64,000 nt of DNA from Corynebacterium urogenitale (GTDB lineage: Bacteria > Actinomycetota > Actinomycetes > Mycobacteriales > Mycobacteriaceae). The notes under the pieces are model-generated. The model made no database searches and had not been told where the DNA came from. It saw nothing but the letters and a program-made list of their open reading frames with translations. Shown one piece after another: positions 28,145 through 38,071 of this stretch; the stretch's first letter is position 1; each line of letters begins with the position of its first letter. The stretch is from the NCBI RefSeq assembly GCF_009026825.1, contig NZ_CP045032.1, forward strand, positions 1,798,001 to 1,862,000, written 5' to 3'. Both the position numbers and the translations under genes were made by a program.

Positions 28145-30012
28145 GTCTGGTCCTCCTCGCCGTCCTCAGCCGGGCGATTCTCGTTGTCTTTGTTTTTGTT
28201 TTCTTCGACGCCACGTCCCGCGCGTCCTGCAGCATTCCCGGAAACCTCCGGGTCTGTCTGCTCTTGAAGCTCAGTGACCTTCAAAGGAAGTGGCGATTGG
28301 CGCACCTGGGTACCGGACACCAATGGCAGGGTGAGGCGGAAGCACGAGCCCACCCCGAGCTCGCCAGTAGCTTCCAAACGACCACCGTGCAGCTGTGCGT
28401 CCTCCTTGGCAATCGCCAATCCCAGACCAGTACCGCCCGTACGGCGTTCGCGGGATGGATCAGAGCGCCAGAAGCGCTGGAATACCATTTCTGCTTCACC
28501 TGGTTTCAGGCCTACGCCGTGATCGACGACGGTAATTGCCAGGGATTCCTTACCCACTGCCATGTCGATGTCAATCGGCTTGCCCTCGGAGTGGTCAACG
28601 GAGTTCGCCATGAGGTTACGCAGCACGCGCTCCACACGGCGGGAATCGATCTCAACGAGGACGGGTTCTTCCGGCAAATGAACATTGAAGCTCGTGCCCA
28701 CATCTTCAGCGATGGCCCTCACTTGTGCCAGTGTGGACCGCACCACGCCACGAACATCGACGCGCTCGCGGGAGAGGTTAGCCACACCGGCGTCGTGGCG
28801 GGAAATCTCCAACAGGTCGCCGAGCAAGGTTTCAAATCGATCGAGTTCCTTGTTCATCAGTGCAGAGGCACGGGCAGTGATGGGGTCCAAGTTCTCCGCA
28901 TTATCGTGGATGAGGTCGGCCGCCATACGCACCGTGGTCAGTGGTGTGCGCAATTCGTGGGAGACGTCGGAGGTGAATTGTCGCTGCAGGCTGCCGAACT
29001 CCTCCAAATTCTGGATTTGCGTGGAGAGCTTTTCCGCCATGCCGTTGAAGGAGGTAGCCAGACGAGCCACCTCGTCTTGGCCGTCCACAACCATGCGCTC
29101 CCGAAGGTGCCCCGCGGCGAATCGTTCTGCGATGCGGGATGCCGTACGAATCGGAACAGTCAGTTGTTGGGAGAACACCCAAGCGATAACCACCAGGAGC
29201 ACGAGGAGAACGATGCCACCGGCCGACAGCAGACCTCGCATGAGCGCCAAGGTGGATTCCTCGGAGTCCAGAGGCATGATGAGGTAAAGCTCTAGGCCCG
29301 AAACATCTGAAGAAACCGGTGAGCCGATAATCAACGCCTTATAGGTCCCGGAGGTGCTATCCATGGTCACGTACTGGTAGGTGACCTGTCCCTGCTGCAC
29401 GAAGTTCCGCAGTTCCGAGGGGATGTTGGCGGTATCGGGGACGATTGTTTCATGGTCGTTGACTCCGCGAGCAATAAGCACGGGTTCGTAGACCTCAACG
29501 CTGGATTGTTCCATCCCGCCTTGCCGCTCGGACAACGCCGCGCGCGCCGATGTGAGACGTACCGAGGTGGGATTGGAAGCGTCGGTGGAATCAATTTGTT
29601 CTTCCACCACGGCGCGAGCGCGATCCATTTCTTCCGTTGCGGAGGAGTACTTCTGGTTGAGCAGTTGCTGTCCCACGAAGCTGATCAGAACGAAGCCCAG
29701 GATCAGAATGACAAGCGCGGAGGAAAGAAAGACGGAGCCGATAACGCGCAGCTGGATGGATGTCCGCCAGCGCAACATGAGCAGATCCCACATGCGCTCA
29801 GTGGTCTGCAGCGGGGAGCGGAAGAATTCACGCAGCCCTTCCCTGGCGGAACGCGGAGCGCTGATGTGGTCTTCGTCTCTCTTATTCTTCGGCCTTTCGG
29901 GAGTCTTCCTTGGGCCTTCGGGAGCCTTCTTCGGAGCCTCGGAAGTTCGCGCGAGTATACGCGCTTGCTCGCCCCCTAGCTCTTCGCCGTCCTTGTCTGC
30001 CGGGGAAGTCAC
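28141..30012 (-). CDS. mtrB: Sensor histidine kinase MtrB
   Basis: A 623-residue membrane kinase. A charged cytoplasmic N-terminus of about 80 residues (Pro/Lys/Glu-rich) precedes helix 1 (about 89-113), an extracytoplasmic sensor loop, helix 2 (258-281), HAMP and the kinase. The phosphorylated histidine is H352 in DVSHELRTPL; the ATP-binding part shows RNLMANSVDHS (N box), DHGVGL (G1) and GGTGLGLAI (G2). MtrB monitors envelope growth and septation and phosphorylates MtrA. The start is GTG 30012, just after the mtrA stop. The long charged N-terminus is unusual and may be partly disordered. Confidence 0.95.
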   Translation of the reverse strand: MTSPADKDGEELGGEQARILARTSEAPKKAPEGPRKTPERPKNKRDEDHISAPRSAREGLREFFRSPLQTTERMWDLLMLRWRTSIQLRVIGSVFLSSALVILILGFVLISFVGQQLLNQKYSSATEEMDRARAVVEEQIDSTDASNPTSVRLTSARAALSERQGGMEQSSVEVYEPVLIARGVNDHETIVPDTANIPSELRNFVQQGQVTYQYVTMDSTSGTYKALIIGSPVSSDVSGLELYLIMPLDSEESTLALMRGLLSAGGIVLLVLLVVIAWVFSQQLTVPIRTASRIAERFAAGHLRERMVVDGQDEVARLATSFNGMAEKLSTQIQNLEEFGSLQRQFTSDVSHELRTPLTTVRMAADLIHDNAENLDPITARASALMNKELDRFETLLGDLLEISRHDAGVANLSRERVDVRGVVRSTLAQVRAIAEDVGTSFNVHLPEEPVLVEIDSRRVERVLRNLMANSVDHSEGKPIDIDMAVGKESLAITVVDHGVGLKPGEAEMVFQRFWRSDPSRERRTGGTGLGLAIAKEDAQLHGGRLEATGELGVGSCFRLTLPLVSGTQVRQSPLPLKVTELQEQTDPEVSGNAAGRAGRGVEENKNKDNENRPAEDGEEDQT

Positions 30013-30015
30013 GGG

Positions 30016-30690
30016 CTATTCGCCAGTCTTGTAGCCGATTCCGCGAACCGTTTGAATGATCCGCGGATCGTCTGGGTCACGCTCGATCTTGGAGCGCAAA
30101 CGCTGGATGTGCACGTTGACTAGTCGCGTGTCGGAAGACTTGCGGTAGCCCCACACCTCCTCCAGCAACTCTTCCCGGGAGAAGACCTGCCGTGGCCGTG
30201 AGGCAAGCGTGACGAGCAGCTCAAACTCGATTGGCGTCAGGGAAATTTCCTGACCATCGCGGGTAACTTGGTGACCGGGCACATCGATGCGCAGGTCGGC
30301 AACTTCGATGGTTTCCGGCCGCTCTTCGGGTATACGGCGCAGGCGGGCGCGAACGCGAGCGACAAGTTCCTTCGGTTTAAAGGGCTTGTGGATGTAATCG
30401 TCCGCCCCCGATTCCAATCCCAGAACCACATCGACGGTATCGGTGCGAGCGGTGAGCATGACGATCGGCACGGTAGATTCCTCGCGCACTGCCTTACACA
30501 CGTCAATGCCATTCATGCCCGGGAGCATGAGGTCCAGCAAAATGAGGTCAGGGTGTACTTCACGCGCCTTGCGTACCGCATCAAGGCCGTCGCCCACCAC
30601 TATCGTGTTGAACCCTTCACCCTGCAACACAAGGGTGAGCATCTCTGCAATGGCCGGATCGTCGTCAACAACCAAAATCGTCGCTGCCAT
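30016..30690 (-). CDS. mtrA: Response regulator MtrA
   Basis: A 224-residue OmpR-type regulator. The receiver domain holds the acidic pocket VVDDDP (8-13), phospho-acceptor D53 in LLDLMLPG and the KPF loop. The winged-helix domain includes LTPIEFELLVTLASRP and the recognition helix near SSDTRLVNVHIQRLRSKIE. MtrA controls resuscitation-promoting and cell-wall hydrolase genes and osmoprotectant uptake in corynebacteria. The gene opens the mtrAB-lpqB unit, 64 nt after tmk. Confidence 0.96.
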   Translation of the reverse strand: MAATILVVDDDPAIAEMLTLVLQGEGFNTIVVGDGLDAVRKAREVHPDLILLDLMLPGMNGIDVCKAVREESTVPIVMLTARTDTVDVVLGLESGADDYIHKPFKPKELVARVRARLRRIPEERPETIEVADLRIDVPGHQVTRDGQEISLTPIEFELLVTLASRPRQVFSREELLEEVWGYRKSSDTRLVNVHIQRLRSKIERDPDDPRIIQTVRGIGYKTGE

Positions 30691-30754
30691 GGTGAGTCTA
30701 CAATCGTCCGTTCTAAATCTCTGAAGTATTCGGGTGGTGGAGTTTTCGTGCTGG

Positions 30755-31444
30755 TTAGTCTACATCGAGAGCGTTCGTGATGATGTCAGCGATCTCCTCG
30801 GCACGGGCTTGCGTATCGTCATCAGAGGCATCCACGATATGCCAAGGACTCCGCCAATGAGCTGCTGCTAGGTCTCGGTAAGCCTCCACGGTGCGGCGCT
30901 GAAGAATTCGATCCGTTTCATAAACATCTCGGGAGCGCGAGGCATCCTGCTCTTCGCGATCTTGAGCACGCTCCTGCGCTGTGGAGGCTTCCACATCGAC
31001 GAGGATCTGAAGATCTGGCACTGGCACCCCCAGCTGCCCAAATTCCAAGCTGGCCACCCACTCCACGATGGGGTGGTGCACTAGGGAGTCGCTCCCCGTC
31101 TTGGTTTGATCCCGCACGGTCTGCCGCGCGGCGGAATACGCCACATTGGAGGCCGTGTAGCGATCAAGCAGAACGACGTAACCATCGCTATCAAGTTCCG
31201 AGAGGTCATCAGCGACATCGTGGCGATCAAGAGCAAACAGGGTTGCCATGCCATGAATCGAATCGGTGAGATCGCCCATGCGCTGGTACAGCGCCTCCTG
31301 CGCTAGATGTGCTGGTGCAGAGTGCTCGTAACGCGGGAATCCGAGGCGCGCCACTGCCACTTCACGGGCAATGAGCTCCTTTTCTACCGCCGTGACCAGC
31401 GTGTTCTTCCCTGCACCGTCCACTCCCTCAAAGGCGATGATCAT
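30755..31444 (-). CDS. tmk: Thymidylate kinase
   Basis: A 229-residue dTMP kinase producing dTDP. The P-loop reads FEGVDGAGKNT; Asn after the lysine replaces the usual Ser/Thr, and M. tuberculosis TMK has Arg there. The DR(Y/H) motif appears as LLDRYTASNVAYS, and the LID region as REEQDASRSRDVYE. The ATG at 31444 begins MIIAFEGVDG, leaving no room for an alternative. Situated between ahcY and mtrA, as in other Mycobacteriales. Confidence 0.93.
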   Translation of the reverse strand: MIIAFEGVDGAGKNTLVTAVEKELIAREVAVARLGFPRYEHSAPAHLAQEALYQRMGDLTDSIHGMATLFALDRHDVADDLSELDSDGYVVLLDRYTASNVAYSAARQTVRDQTKTGSDSLVHHPIVEWVASLEFGQLGVPVPDLQILVDVEASTAQERAQDREEQDASRSRDVYETDRILQRRTVEAYRDLAAAHWRSPWHIVDASDDDTQARAEEIADIITNALDVD

Positions 31445-31498
31445 GGCTGTCCGATGTCCTTCACTCTAAAATGTCGCTCTAATTGCGTCTGCACGCCC

Positions 31499-32971
31499 TT
31501 AGTAACGGTAATGTTCCGGCTTGAATGGCCCCTCGACGTCCACGCCAATGTATTCTGCCTGCTCCTTGGTGAGCTTGGTGAGCTTTCCACCCAGCGCTTC
31601 GAGGTGAATGAGGACGACCTTCTCGTCGAGCTTCTTTGGCAGACGGTACACCTCGTTGTTGTACTGATCCGCCTTGGTGAACAACTCGATCTGCGCGATG
31701 GTCTGATCTGCGAAGGAGTTCGACATGACGAACGACGGGTGACCAGTGGCATTGCCCAAGTTGAGCAGGCGCCCCTCGGACAGGACGATGATGGACACCG
31801 GATCTCCGTTTTTGCTCGGGAAGGTGAATTCGTCGACCTGAGGCTTGATGTTGACGCGAGTGACGTCGTCCCGGTGCAACAGCGATGCCATATCAATCTC
31901 ATTATCAAAGTGGCCGATGTTGCCGAGCACAGCGTGGTTCTTCATCTTCTGCATCTGTTCGAAGGAGATGATGCCCAGGTTGCCTGTTGCGGTTATGACG
32001 ATGTCTGCCTCAGCGATCGCGTCATCCACGGTCACTACTGGGAAGCCATCCATGAGGGCCTGCAGGCCGTTGATCGGATCTACTTCGGTGACCTTCACAC
32101 GAGCACCCTGGCCAGCCAGCGCCTCGGCACATCCCTTGCCCACATCGCCGTAACCGCACACCAGCACGTTCTTACCGCCAATGAGCATGTCCGTTGCACG
32201 GTTGATGCCATCGAGGAGAGAGTGGCGAGTTCCGTAGCGGTTGTCGAACTTCGACTTCGTGACGGCGTCGTTGACGTTCATTGCTGGGAATGGCAGCACG
32301 CCCTGCTCGGCGAAGTGGTAAAGGCGATGGACGCCCGTGGTGGTTTCCTCGGTCACGCCCTTGACAGTCTGGGCCGCGCGAGACCAGATAGTGTTGTCAT
32401 GAGCGAAAGTCCTGGCAAGCATGCCCAGGAAAGCCTGGTATTCGTCCGAATCCTCTGCCGTTGGCTCCGGCACCACTCCAGCCTTCTCGAACTCACGGCC
32501 CTTAATAACGGCCATGGTCGCGTCGCCGCCATCGTCGAGAATCATGTTGGCGTCCATGCCCTCACCCCACGTGAAGATTTGCTCCAGGCACCACCAGTAC
32601 TCATCAAGGGATTCGCCCTTCCATGCAAATACCGGGACGCCCTCAGGCTTCTCCGCAGTGCCTTGCCCCACGACGACCGCTGCTGCGGCCTCATCTTGAG
32701 TGGAGAAGATGTTGCAGGAAGCCCAGCGAACCTCTGCACCGAGAACTGTCAGAGTTTCGATAAGAACCGCGGTTTGAACGGTCATGTGGATGGAGCCTGC
32801 GATGCGTGCGCCCTTCAATGGTTGCTCATCCGCATATTCGCGGCGCAATTCCATGAGGCCGGGCATTTCATGCTCGGCCAGGCGAATCTGATGCCGGCCA
32901 GACTCCGCGAGATTAAGGTCTGCAACCTTAAATTCCAGGTCACCGATGCGGTCAACGTTCATTTCAACCAT
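31499..32971 (-). CDS. ahcY: Adenosylhomocysteinase (SAH hydrolase)
   Basis: A 490-residue NAD-dependent enzyme that splits S-adenosylhomocysteine into adenosine and homocysteine. Typical segments are [15 protein letters not shown], the NAD-binding [23 protein letters not shown] and the C-terminal [24 protein letters not shown] ending conserved Tyr. It has the actinobacterial insertion in the catalytic domain (about residues 130-190). ATG 32971 follows AAGGAAG by 7 nt. A leader of roughly 130 nt contains a GCGCAC/GTGCGC hairpin but no riboswitch that I recognise. Confidence 0.95.
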   Translation of the reverse strand: MVEMNVDRIGDLEFKVADLNLAESGRHQIRLAEHEMPGLMELRREYADEQPLKGARIAGSIHMTVQTAVLIETLTVLGAEVRWASCNIFSTQDEAAAAVVVGQGTAEKPEGVPVFAWKGESLDEYWWCLEQIFTWGEGMDANMILDDGGDATMAVIKGREFEKAGVVPEPTAEDSDEYQAFLGMLARTFAHDNTIWSRAAQTVKGVTEETTTGVHRLYHFAEQGVLPFPAMNVNDAVTKSKFDNRYGTRHSLLDGINRATDMLIGGKNVLVCGYGDVGKGCAEALAGQGARVKVTEVDPINGLQALMDGFPVVTVDDAIAEADIVITATGNLGIISFEQMQKMKNHAVLGNIGHFDNEIDMASLLHRDDVTRVNIKPQVDEFTFPSKNGDPVSIIVLSEGRLLNLGNATGHPSFVMSNSFADQTIAQIELFTKADQYNNEVYRLPKKLDEKVVLIHLEALGGKLTKLTKEQAEYIGVDVEGPFKPEHYRY

Positions 32972-33135
32972 AGCCAAGCTTCCTTATGTGTTGTCTTCTC
33001 ACGGGCTCTCAGGGTTGTGGCGCGCACAGACCTCAGGAAAGTGCGCATACGGAACTAAACCCTTAGCTACTCCCGTCGGGGCGTTTGGATGTCCGTCTAG
33101 TTTAACTTGTGGGTGGGACAGCACCCGATGCACAT

Positions 33136-33507
33136 CTAGGTCAGCGCCTCGGCAAAGGTTTCTAGCCCCTCATAAGCGGCCTCGCCCTGGTTTTCCAGCT
33201 CCTTATCCAAAAGCAGACTGGACTGTTCCTGCAGCTTGTCGCTGCATTGCCCGATGTACTCACGCACGAACGGGTGTTCGTCAGCCACCGAGGCGGAGCT
33301 GAATGGTGCCCCACACCAAATTGCTGCCACACTCGCCGCACACAAGCCATTGAGGTATTCCACGTCTCCTGGTTCGGAATGGCGCAATGCCAAAGTCACC
33401 GCATCCTCCAGCGCCTCGAACAGATCCGCGGGTTCCAGGTCAATAAGCTCATCGAAGAACTCGATATTGTCATCGTCGTGGAAGATATATTCGTCCCAGT
33501 TGCTCAT
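33136..33507 (-). CDS. DUF4259 domain protein
   Basis: A 123-residue acidic cytoplasmic protein starting MSNWDEYIFHDDDNIEFFDEL, a DUF4259 hallmark. ATG 33507 is selected because GAGGAGTT lies just upstream; an in-frame start at 33561 would add a non-conserved stretch. It has no membrane helix or catalytic motif that I know. It lies alone between ahcY and a divergent membrane protein gene. Function is unknown. Confidence 0.8.
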   Translation of the reverse strand: MSNWDEYIFHDDDNIEFFDELIDLEPADLFEALEDAVTLALRHSEPGDVEYLNGLCAASVAAIWCGAPFSSASVADEHPFVREYIGQCSDKLQEQSSLLLDKELENQGEAAYEGLETFAEALT

Positions 33508-33772
33508 CGCGCAACTCCTCTGATCATCAATCAATCCTGGTTCCGACAGTAGCGAATTCACCGGGAAGATTCAGGCAGCCCAAGCGGTTTACAAATATCC
33601 TTTCTTTCACCTCTGTGTTAGCCTGATAATCCGTGAGTTGTAACCAAATTGTGACATAGATCGTTGTGAAGGTTAGGCAAGAATACGCCACGAACACAGC
33701 AAGTGTTCTATAGGCGCGAATTGCCCGAGCCATAACGAGACCATTAAAGAATTATTTGGAAAGGAGGAGACT

Positions 33773-34582
33773 GTGAGCGACAAGCGCGAACACTTCGGTC
33801 CATCCACCACAGCCACGACCGAACAAGACCAGGATTCTGCTGCTGCCACCACCGCATTCTCCCCCGAAGAGTCCCGAGGCATCGGATCCCGTTTCATCGC
33901 CGGTTTCGCGGCAGCTGGCTTACTACTCGCCGCCGCCGTGGGCGTATGGACACTCCAGGCCTCCAACGACACCGTTGAGGCGCGCCAACGCACCCTCAGC
34001 GAGCAGACTTCCATTAGCGAGAGCAGCACTGAGCAGTCCTCGCCATCGCCTCGAAGCACGACCTCCCCCACCGAACCAGAGCAACCACGCACCCCAGAAA
34101 ACTCTGGGCTAGGCGGCTCACAGCGCGAGGGAGCTCAACAGTTGAGCAATGTATCTCCATTGGGCGACGACCCATACCTTCCACCTAACGCGTGGGGTGG
34201 CGAGCACAAGGACTACACCGAAGCGCCAGCGGAAACAGCGTTCGCGGAACCGCCGCAGCAGTCTGCACCTGAGACTCCGCAAGGCCTCTCCACATCTGAA
34301 GATAATCTCAACCTGGGTGACCTGCCTCAGATGGAACTGGGAGACGATAACCTGCCTGATTTCCTCGCTCCATCCAAGGGTCAAGACGATAACGAGGACG
34401 GGCCAGTGGATACTGAAAGTCCATCCCCGACGGTGACCGTTACCGACCTGCCTACGGACACCTCGGAATCATCCAACGCTTCGGAAAGCCCCACGACGGC
34501 AAACTACGATGGCAGCACGAAATCAACGAATGCCACTGAGAGCGAGAACCAGCCGACCCCCACTGACACAACGGGCGAATAA
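33773..34582 (+). CDS. Single-pass membrane protein with long acidic Ser/Thr/Pro-rich exterior
   Basis: A 269-residue protein starting at GTG 33773 with AAAGGAGG close upstream. Residues 1-40 are polar, one helix spans about 41-60 (FIAGFAAAGLLLAAAVGVW), and the remaining 200 residues are low-complexity, acidic and rich in Ser, Thr, Pro, Asn and Gln, without cysteine. There is no recognised domain. Such tails are often O-mannosylated or span the cell wall, and the neighbouring mannose genes make glycosylation an attractive idea, but that is inference. It is convergent with manA and divergent from the DUF4259 gene (about 265 nt between). Confidence 0.7.
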   Translation: MSDKREHFGPSTTATTEQDQDSAAATTAFSPEESRGIGSRFIAGFAAAGLLLAAAVGVWTLQASNDTVEARQRTLSEQTSISESSTEQSSPSPRSTTSPTEPEQPRTPENSGLGGSQREGAQQLSNVSPLGDDPYLPPNAWGGEHKDYTEAPAETAFAEPPQQSAPETPQGLSTSEDNLNLGDLPQMELGDDNLPDFLAPSKGQDDNEDGPVDTESPSPTVTVTDLPTDTSESSNASESPTTANYDGSTKSTNATESENQPTPTDTTGE

Positions 34583-34613
34583 TCGCCAATCCCAGCGAGT
34601 TAATTATTCGCCC
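34573..34613. terminator. Inverted repeat over the stop codon, between convergent genes
   Basis: GGGCGAATAAT (34573-34583) pairs perfectly with ATTATTCGCCC (34603-34613). The left arm includes the TAA stop of the Ser/Thr-rich protein gene. No T-run follows, so termination strength is uncertain; it may act on both strands. Confidence 0.5.
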
Positions 34614-34642
34614 ACCCATGCCTAGGGCAACGGGCAGTGAAC

Positions 34643-35842
34643 TTAGCGCCCTACCGTAGCAATAAAAGCCGCCGTCTCCCCCGTGGAGGCGGCGTTGTCG
34701 ACTGTCACGGTGACGCTGTCCGCATCCGCCGCAACCCAGACTGCGTGCCCCGGCCCCAAATCCATCACGGTACCTGACAACTGCTGTTCAACAGTCACGC
34801 CCGCCCCCACGGACAAGACGATGGCGGGCCCAGAAACCTCCCGCACGTCGCCGCGAACCATCCGGCGAAGGCTGAACTCCGGCGCCGGAGTCTGATAGAC
34901 CCCATCCTCATCAGCAGCAAGGCGCGGATCTGCCAGCGGCTCGCAACGTAGTACCCTCATCAACTCTGCCACATCGATATGTTTCGTGGTCAGTCCACTG
35001 CGGAGCACGTTATCGGAGTTAGCCATGATCTCAACACCAACACCGCCCAGGTAGGCATGGAGCTGCCCAGCGTCGAGGTACAGCCCCTCCCCAGGCTGCA
35101 AGGTCACTCGATTGAGCAATAAAGAGCAGATGATGCCAGCATCGCCTGGGTACTCAGTCGACAGCGTGACCACCGTCTCCAAAGAGGGGCGCATCCACTC
35201 CTCGACTGAGCAACCTGTGGCGTCGGACAGAAGAACACGACAACGCCCTACAACAGCATCGATGAGGGGCAAGACAAAATCACGAGGCAGGCTAACCCAC
35301 GTCGTAAACAAGCCCCGCAAATCCGCGGCATCATCGCCGGAGCCGAGCAGCGATAGATAGCTCGCAAGCTCAGGCACATCTAGCGCTTCGAGCAGTTGTA
35401 GAGTCCGGGACACAGGACGGAAACCGGCCAGCGCGTGGAACTTCGTCAATGCGACGACGAGCTCCGGCTTATGATTGTCATCCTTGTAATTGCGCTGGAA
35501 AGCATCCAAGGGCACCCCAGCGGCATTCTCCGCAGCAAAGCCCTCCTGTGCCTGTTCCTTGGTGGGATGTGCCTGCAAACTCAGGGCTTTATCGGCCGCC
35601 AGGAGTTTCAGCAGGAAAGGGAGCGTTTCATACCCTGCCCCCACCTTGGCTGCGGGGTCAACCGCGATGAACTCATCCAAGGTAACATCTTCAGAAACGA
35701 CAGTGCTTGGAGCCGCCGGATGCGCACCAAACCAGATCTCCGCTTCAGGGTGATCAGTCGGCGCTGGACGGCCCGTCAACTCGGCCAGTGCCGTGCGCGA
35801 ACCCCACGCGTAAGACCGGACACTGCCCTCGATTAACTGCAC
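34643..35842 (-). CDS. manA: Mannose-6-phosphate isomerase, class I
   Basis: A 399-residue zinc enzyme converting fructose-6-phosphate to mannose-6-phosphate. It has the N-terminal RSYAWGSRTALAEL, metal-ligand segment LQAHPTKEQAQ, AEIWFGAHP and YLDAGQLHAYLGG. The product feeds GDP-mannose for lipoglycans, mannosylated proteins and phosphatidylinositol mannosides. It is 75 nt downstream of pmmA on the same strand, so the two are probably co-transcribed. The SIS-domain isomerase gene found between them in M. tuberculosis (Rv3256c) is absent. Confidence 0.93.
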   Translation of the reverse strand: MQLIEGSVRSYAWGSRTALAELTGRPAPTDHPEAEIWFGAHPAAPSTVVSEDVTLDEFIAVDPAAKVGAGYETLPFLLKLLAADKALSLQAHPTKEQAQEGFAAENAAGVPLDAFQRNYKDDNHKPELVVALTKFHALAGFRPVSRTLQLLEALDVPELASYLSLLGSGDDAADLRGLFTTWVSLPRDFVLPLIDAVVGRCRVLLSDATGCSVEEWMRPSLETVVTLSTEYPGDAGIICSLLLNRVTLQPGEGLYLDAGQLHAYLGGVGVEIMANSDNVLRSGLTTKHIDVAELMRVLRCEPLADPRLAADEDGVYQTPAPEFSLRRMVRGDVREVSGPAIVLSVGAGVTVEQQLSGTVMDLGPGHAVWVAADADSVTVTVDNAASTGETAAFIATVGR

Positions 35843-35917
35843 GGCGTATCTTCACTTCCTCAATGTTGTCTCGGGGTGGGCGCGGGATCATCTCCCCCAC
35901 GCTCGGAGCCCAGCTTA

Positions 35918-37294
35918 CTAGGCACGAATAATAGCAAGAGCCTCATCAACGATGGCCTGGACGTCTTCGGCAGTCTTGGCCTCGACGTTCAAACGCAGCA
36001 ATGGCTCCGTGTTGGAGGCACGCACGTTGAGCCACGATCCATCGACGAGATCGATCGTCACACCATCCAAACGGTCGACGGTTGCGGTGCGATCTGCGAA
36101 GGCCTCCACGACAGCTTCCGTACGGCCAACCTGATCAGCTACCTCGGAGTTGATCTCACCAGAGGCCTCATAACGGTTGTAGGAAGCCTGCAGGGCACTC
36201 AGTGGCTCCTCCTGACTGCCCAACGTCGACAGGACGTGCAGTGCCGCCAGCATCCCGGAATCCGCATTGAAGAAGTCTGCGAAGTAGTAGTGCGCGGAGT
36301 GCTCACCGCCAAAGACTGCATTGTGCTCCGCCATCTGCGCCTTGATGAAAGAGTGCCCAACGCGCGTGCGCACAGGGGTTCCACCCTTCTCCTGCACGAG
36401 CTCGGGAACAGACTTGGACGTGATGAGATTGTGGATGATCGTGGCGCCCGAGTGCGTCTCCAAGTAGCGCTCGGCAATCATCGCGCAAATTGCTGAAGGA
36501 GAGACTGGCTCGCCCTTCTCATCGACGATAAAGCAACGGTCAGCATCTCCATCGAAGGCAATACCCAAGTCCGCACCTACCTCGACCGTGTAGTGCTGCA
36601 GATCCACAAGGTTCTTCGGATCCAGAGGATTAGCCTCGTGGTTTGGGAAATTGCCGTCTAATTCGAAATACAGTGGGTAAAGCTCCAGAGGCAGCCCCTT
36701 AAACACAGCGGGAACCGTGAGGCCACCCATGCCATTGCCGGCGTCCACGGCGACCTTCAACGGACGAATATCCAGTGGAACTAGGTCCTTGAGGTACTGT
36801 GCATAGCCGCTGAGGACGTCCTCGCGTGTGTTGTGGCCGGGAGCGCCATCATAGAGTGGCACGCCGCTGATGAGATCTTCAGTAATCTCCTTCAGCCCCG
36901 TCTCCTGGCCTACTGGGCGAGCACCTGCACGGCACAGCTTGATGCCGTTGTACTTGGCTGGGTTGTGAGAGGCAGTGAACATTGCCCCCGGGCAGTTCTT
37001 GACGCCCGAGGCGTAGTAAAGCTCGTCGGTGGATGTCAGTCCGAGCGAAATAGTGTCTAGGCCCTGGGAGTTGACCCCTTGGACGAAGGCTTGCGAAAGG
37101 GCCGGCGAGCTATCGCGCATATCGTGCCCTACGACGACAGTGGTGGCCCCCTCGGAGCGCATGAGGCGACCAAAGGCCGCGCCGGTATCGCGGACAAAGT
37201 CCTCGTCGACCTCATGCGCGCCAGTTCCGACGACACCGCGCACGTCGTACGCCTTAATGATGGCGCCGATGGCCTCGCGAGAACGATCAGTCAT
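35918..37294 (-). CDS. pmmA: Phosphomannomutase/phosphoglucomutase
   Basis: A 458-residue alpha-D-phosphohexomutase interconverting mannose-6-phosphate and mannose-1-phosphate. The catalytic serine loop is FTASHNPAKYNGIK, the magnesium loop is FDGDADRCF, the sugar-specificity loop is FGGEHSAHYYF and the phosphate-binding tail is RASNTEPLLRLNVEA. GEHS indicates use of both mannose and glucose phosphates in this family. It is equivalent to M. tuberculosis ManB/PmmA Rv3257c. It opens the pmmA-manA unit. Confidence 0.94.
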   Translation of the reverse strand: MTDRSREAIGAIIKAYDVRGVVGTGAHEVDEDFVRDTGAAFGRLMRSEGATTVVVGHDMRDSSPALSQAFVQGVNSQGLDTISLGLTSTDELYYASGVKNCPGAMFTASHNPAKYNGIKLCRAGARPVGQETGLKEITEDLISGVPLYDGAPGHNTREDVLSGYAQYLKDLVPLDIRPLKVAVDAGNGMGGLTVPAVFKGLPLELYPLYFELDGNFPNHEANPLDPKNLVDLQHYTVEVGADLGIAFDGDADRCFIVDEKGEPVSPSAICAMIAERYLETHSGATIIHNLITSKSVPELVQEKGGTPVRTRVGHSFIKAQMAEHNAVFGGEHSAHYYFADFFNADSGMLAALHVLSTLGSQEEPLSALQASYNRYEASGEINSEVADQVGRTEAVVEAFADRTATVDRLDGVTIDLVDGSWLNVRASNTEPLLRLNVEAKTAEDVQAIVDEALAIIRA

Positions 37295-37432
37295 AGCTCA
37301 TGCTCCTTATTTCTTTAAGCTTCTTGTGTGCAACGCCGGTCGCCTGCCAAAGGTTCCCGGTAAAGGTGATTCGTGGATGAATCACGCGGGGAAATGGTGA
37401 GGTTAAGGTCGACGGCACGCCGCCGCAGTATG

Positions 37433-37873
37433 TTAGTTTTCCCTTCCACGTACGGCGCGAAGGTGCCGCCGTGGAGTAACACGTGGTAGGTTGCGCCGAG
37501 CGGGGTGGTGTCCCGTCGGCAGGGGGATTTCTTCACGACGAACGACACGTGGCGCGGGTGCAGGGGCCTGCTCGTCAACATGCTGAGAAGCCTGTTGCAC
37601 GGCCTCCACTAGCGCCATGAGGTCTTCCTCGTCCGTGTCATCAGAGGCGATGAAACCACCAGACTCCGCCTGTGCCGTCTCCAATGTCCATCCCTGCGGA
37701 ACAGTTGTCCGCTTCGCATGTTCCTCGCACAAGTCCCAGCGATGCGGGTTCCCGAAAACCTGGAGCGGACCTACGATGGCTTTTTGCTCGGCATAGTTGA
37801 ATTCGAGCGTGGCCACCGCCGGCCTGCGGCATCCGGGGCGGGAACATTGTCGGCTCACAGTCACGGAGAACAT
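37433..37873 (-). CDS. DUF3499 family protein with zinc-type cysteines
   Basis: A 146-residue protein. The conserved N-terminal half contains C-x4-C (CSRPGC), VATLEFNYAEQKAIVGPL and LCEEHAKRTTVPQGW, in which C, C, C and H could bind zinc. The C-terminal part is Pro/Arg-rich. It is a DUF3499 member; M. tuberculosis Rv3258c is syntenic. ATG 37873 is chosen; GTG 37885 would add four residues. Function is unknown. Confidence 0.85.
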   Translation of the reverse strand: MFSVTVSRQCSRPGCRRPAVATLEFNYAEQKAIVGPLQVFGNPHRWDLCEEHAKRTTVPQGWTLETAQAESGGFIASDDTDEEDLMALVEAVQQASQHVDEQAPAPAPRVVRREEIPLPTGHHPARRNLPRVTPRRHLRAVRGREN

Positions 37874-38071
37874 CTTAGCCCCCACCGGGACGAAAACCTA
37901 TCAAGGCCGTGGCACGAATTCACGTGTAATGCACTGCAGTAGCCCTATGCACTGGACACAGCATACTGCTGATACGTCACCTTCCAGCCACATAAACTCA
38001 TTGGCGGTGCGGAGCATGTCTGGAGTGTTGCAACCCGTCAGTATCTGCACCTCCGGCTACACTGTGGGCTC

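Noticed and set aside
28048..29295. 415-codon plus-strand frame opposite mtrB/lpqB
   Set aside because: It is a shadow of a GC-rich coding strand; the product has no family resemblance.
31307..33058. 583-codon open frame on the plus strand opposite ahcY and tmk
   Set aside because: It is fully antisense to two well-supported essential genes, with no domain and no start signal.
32972..33135. SAH riboswitch or McbR operator upstream of ahcY
   Set aside because: Only a GCGCAC/GTGCGC hairpin and a single TAGAC half-site are present; the conserved riboswitch core and a TAGAC-N6-GTCTA palindrome were not found.
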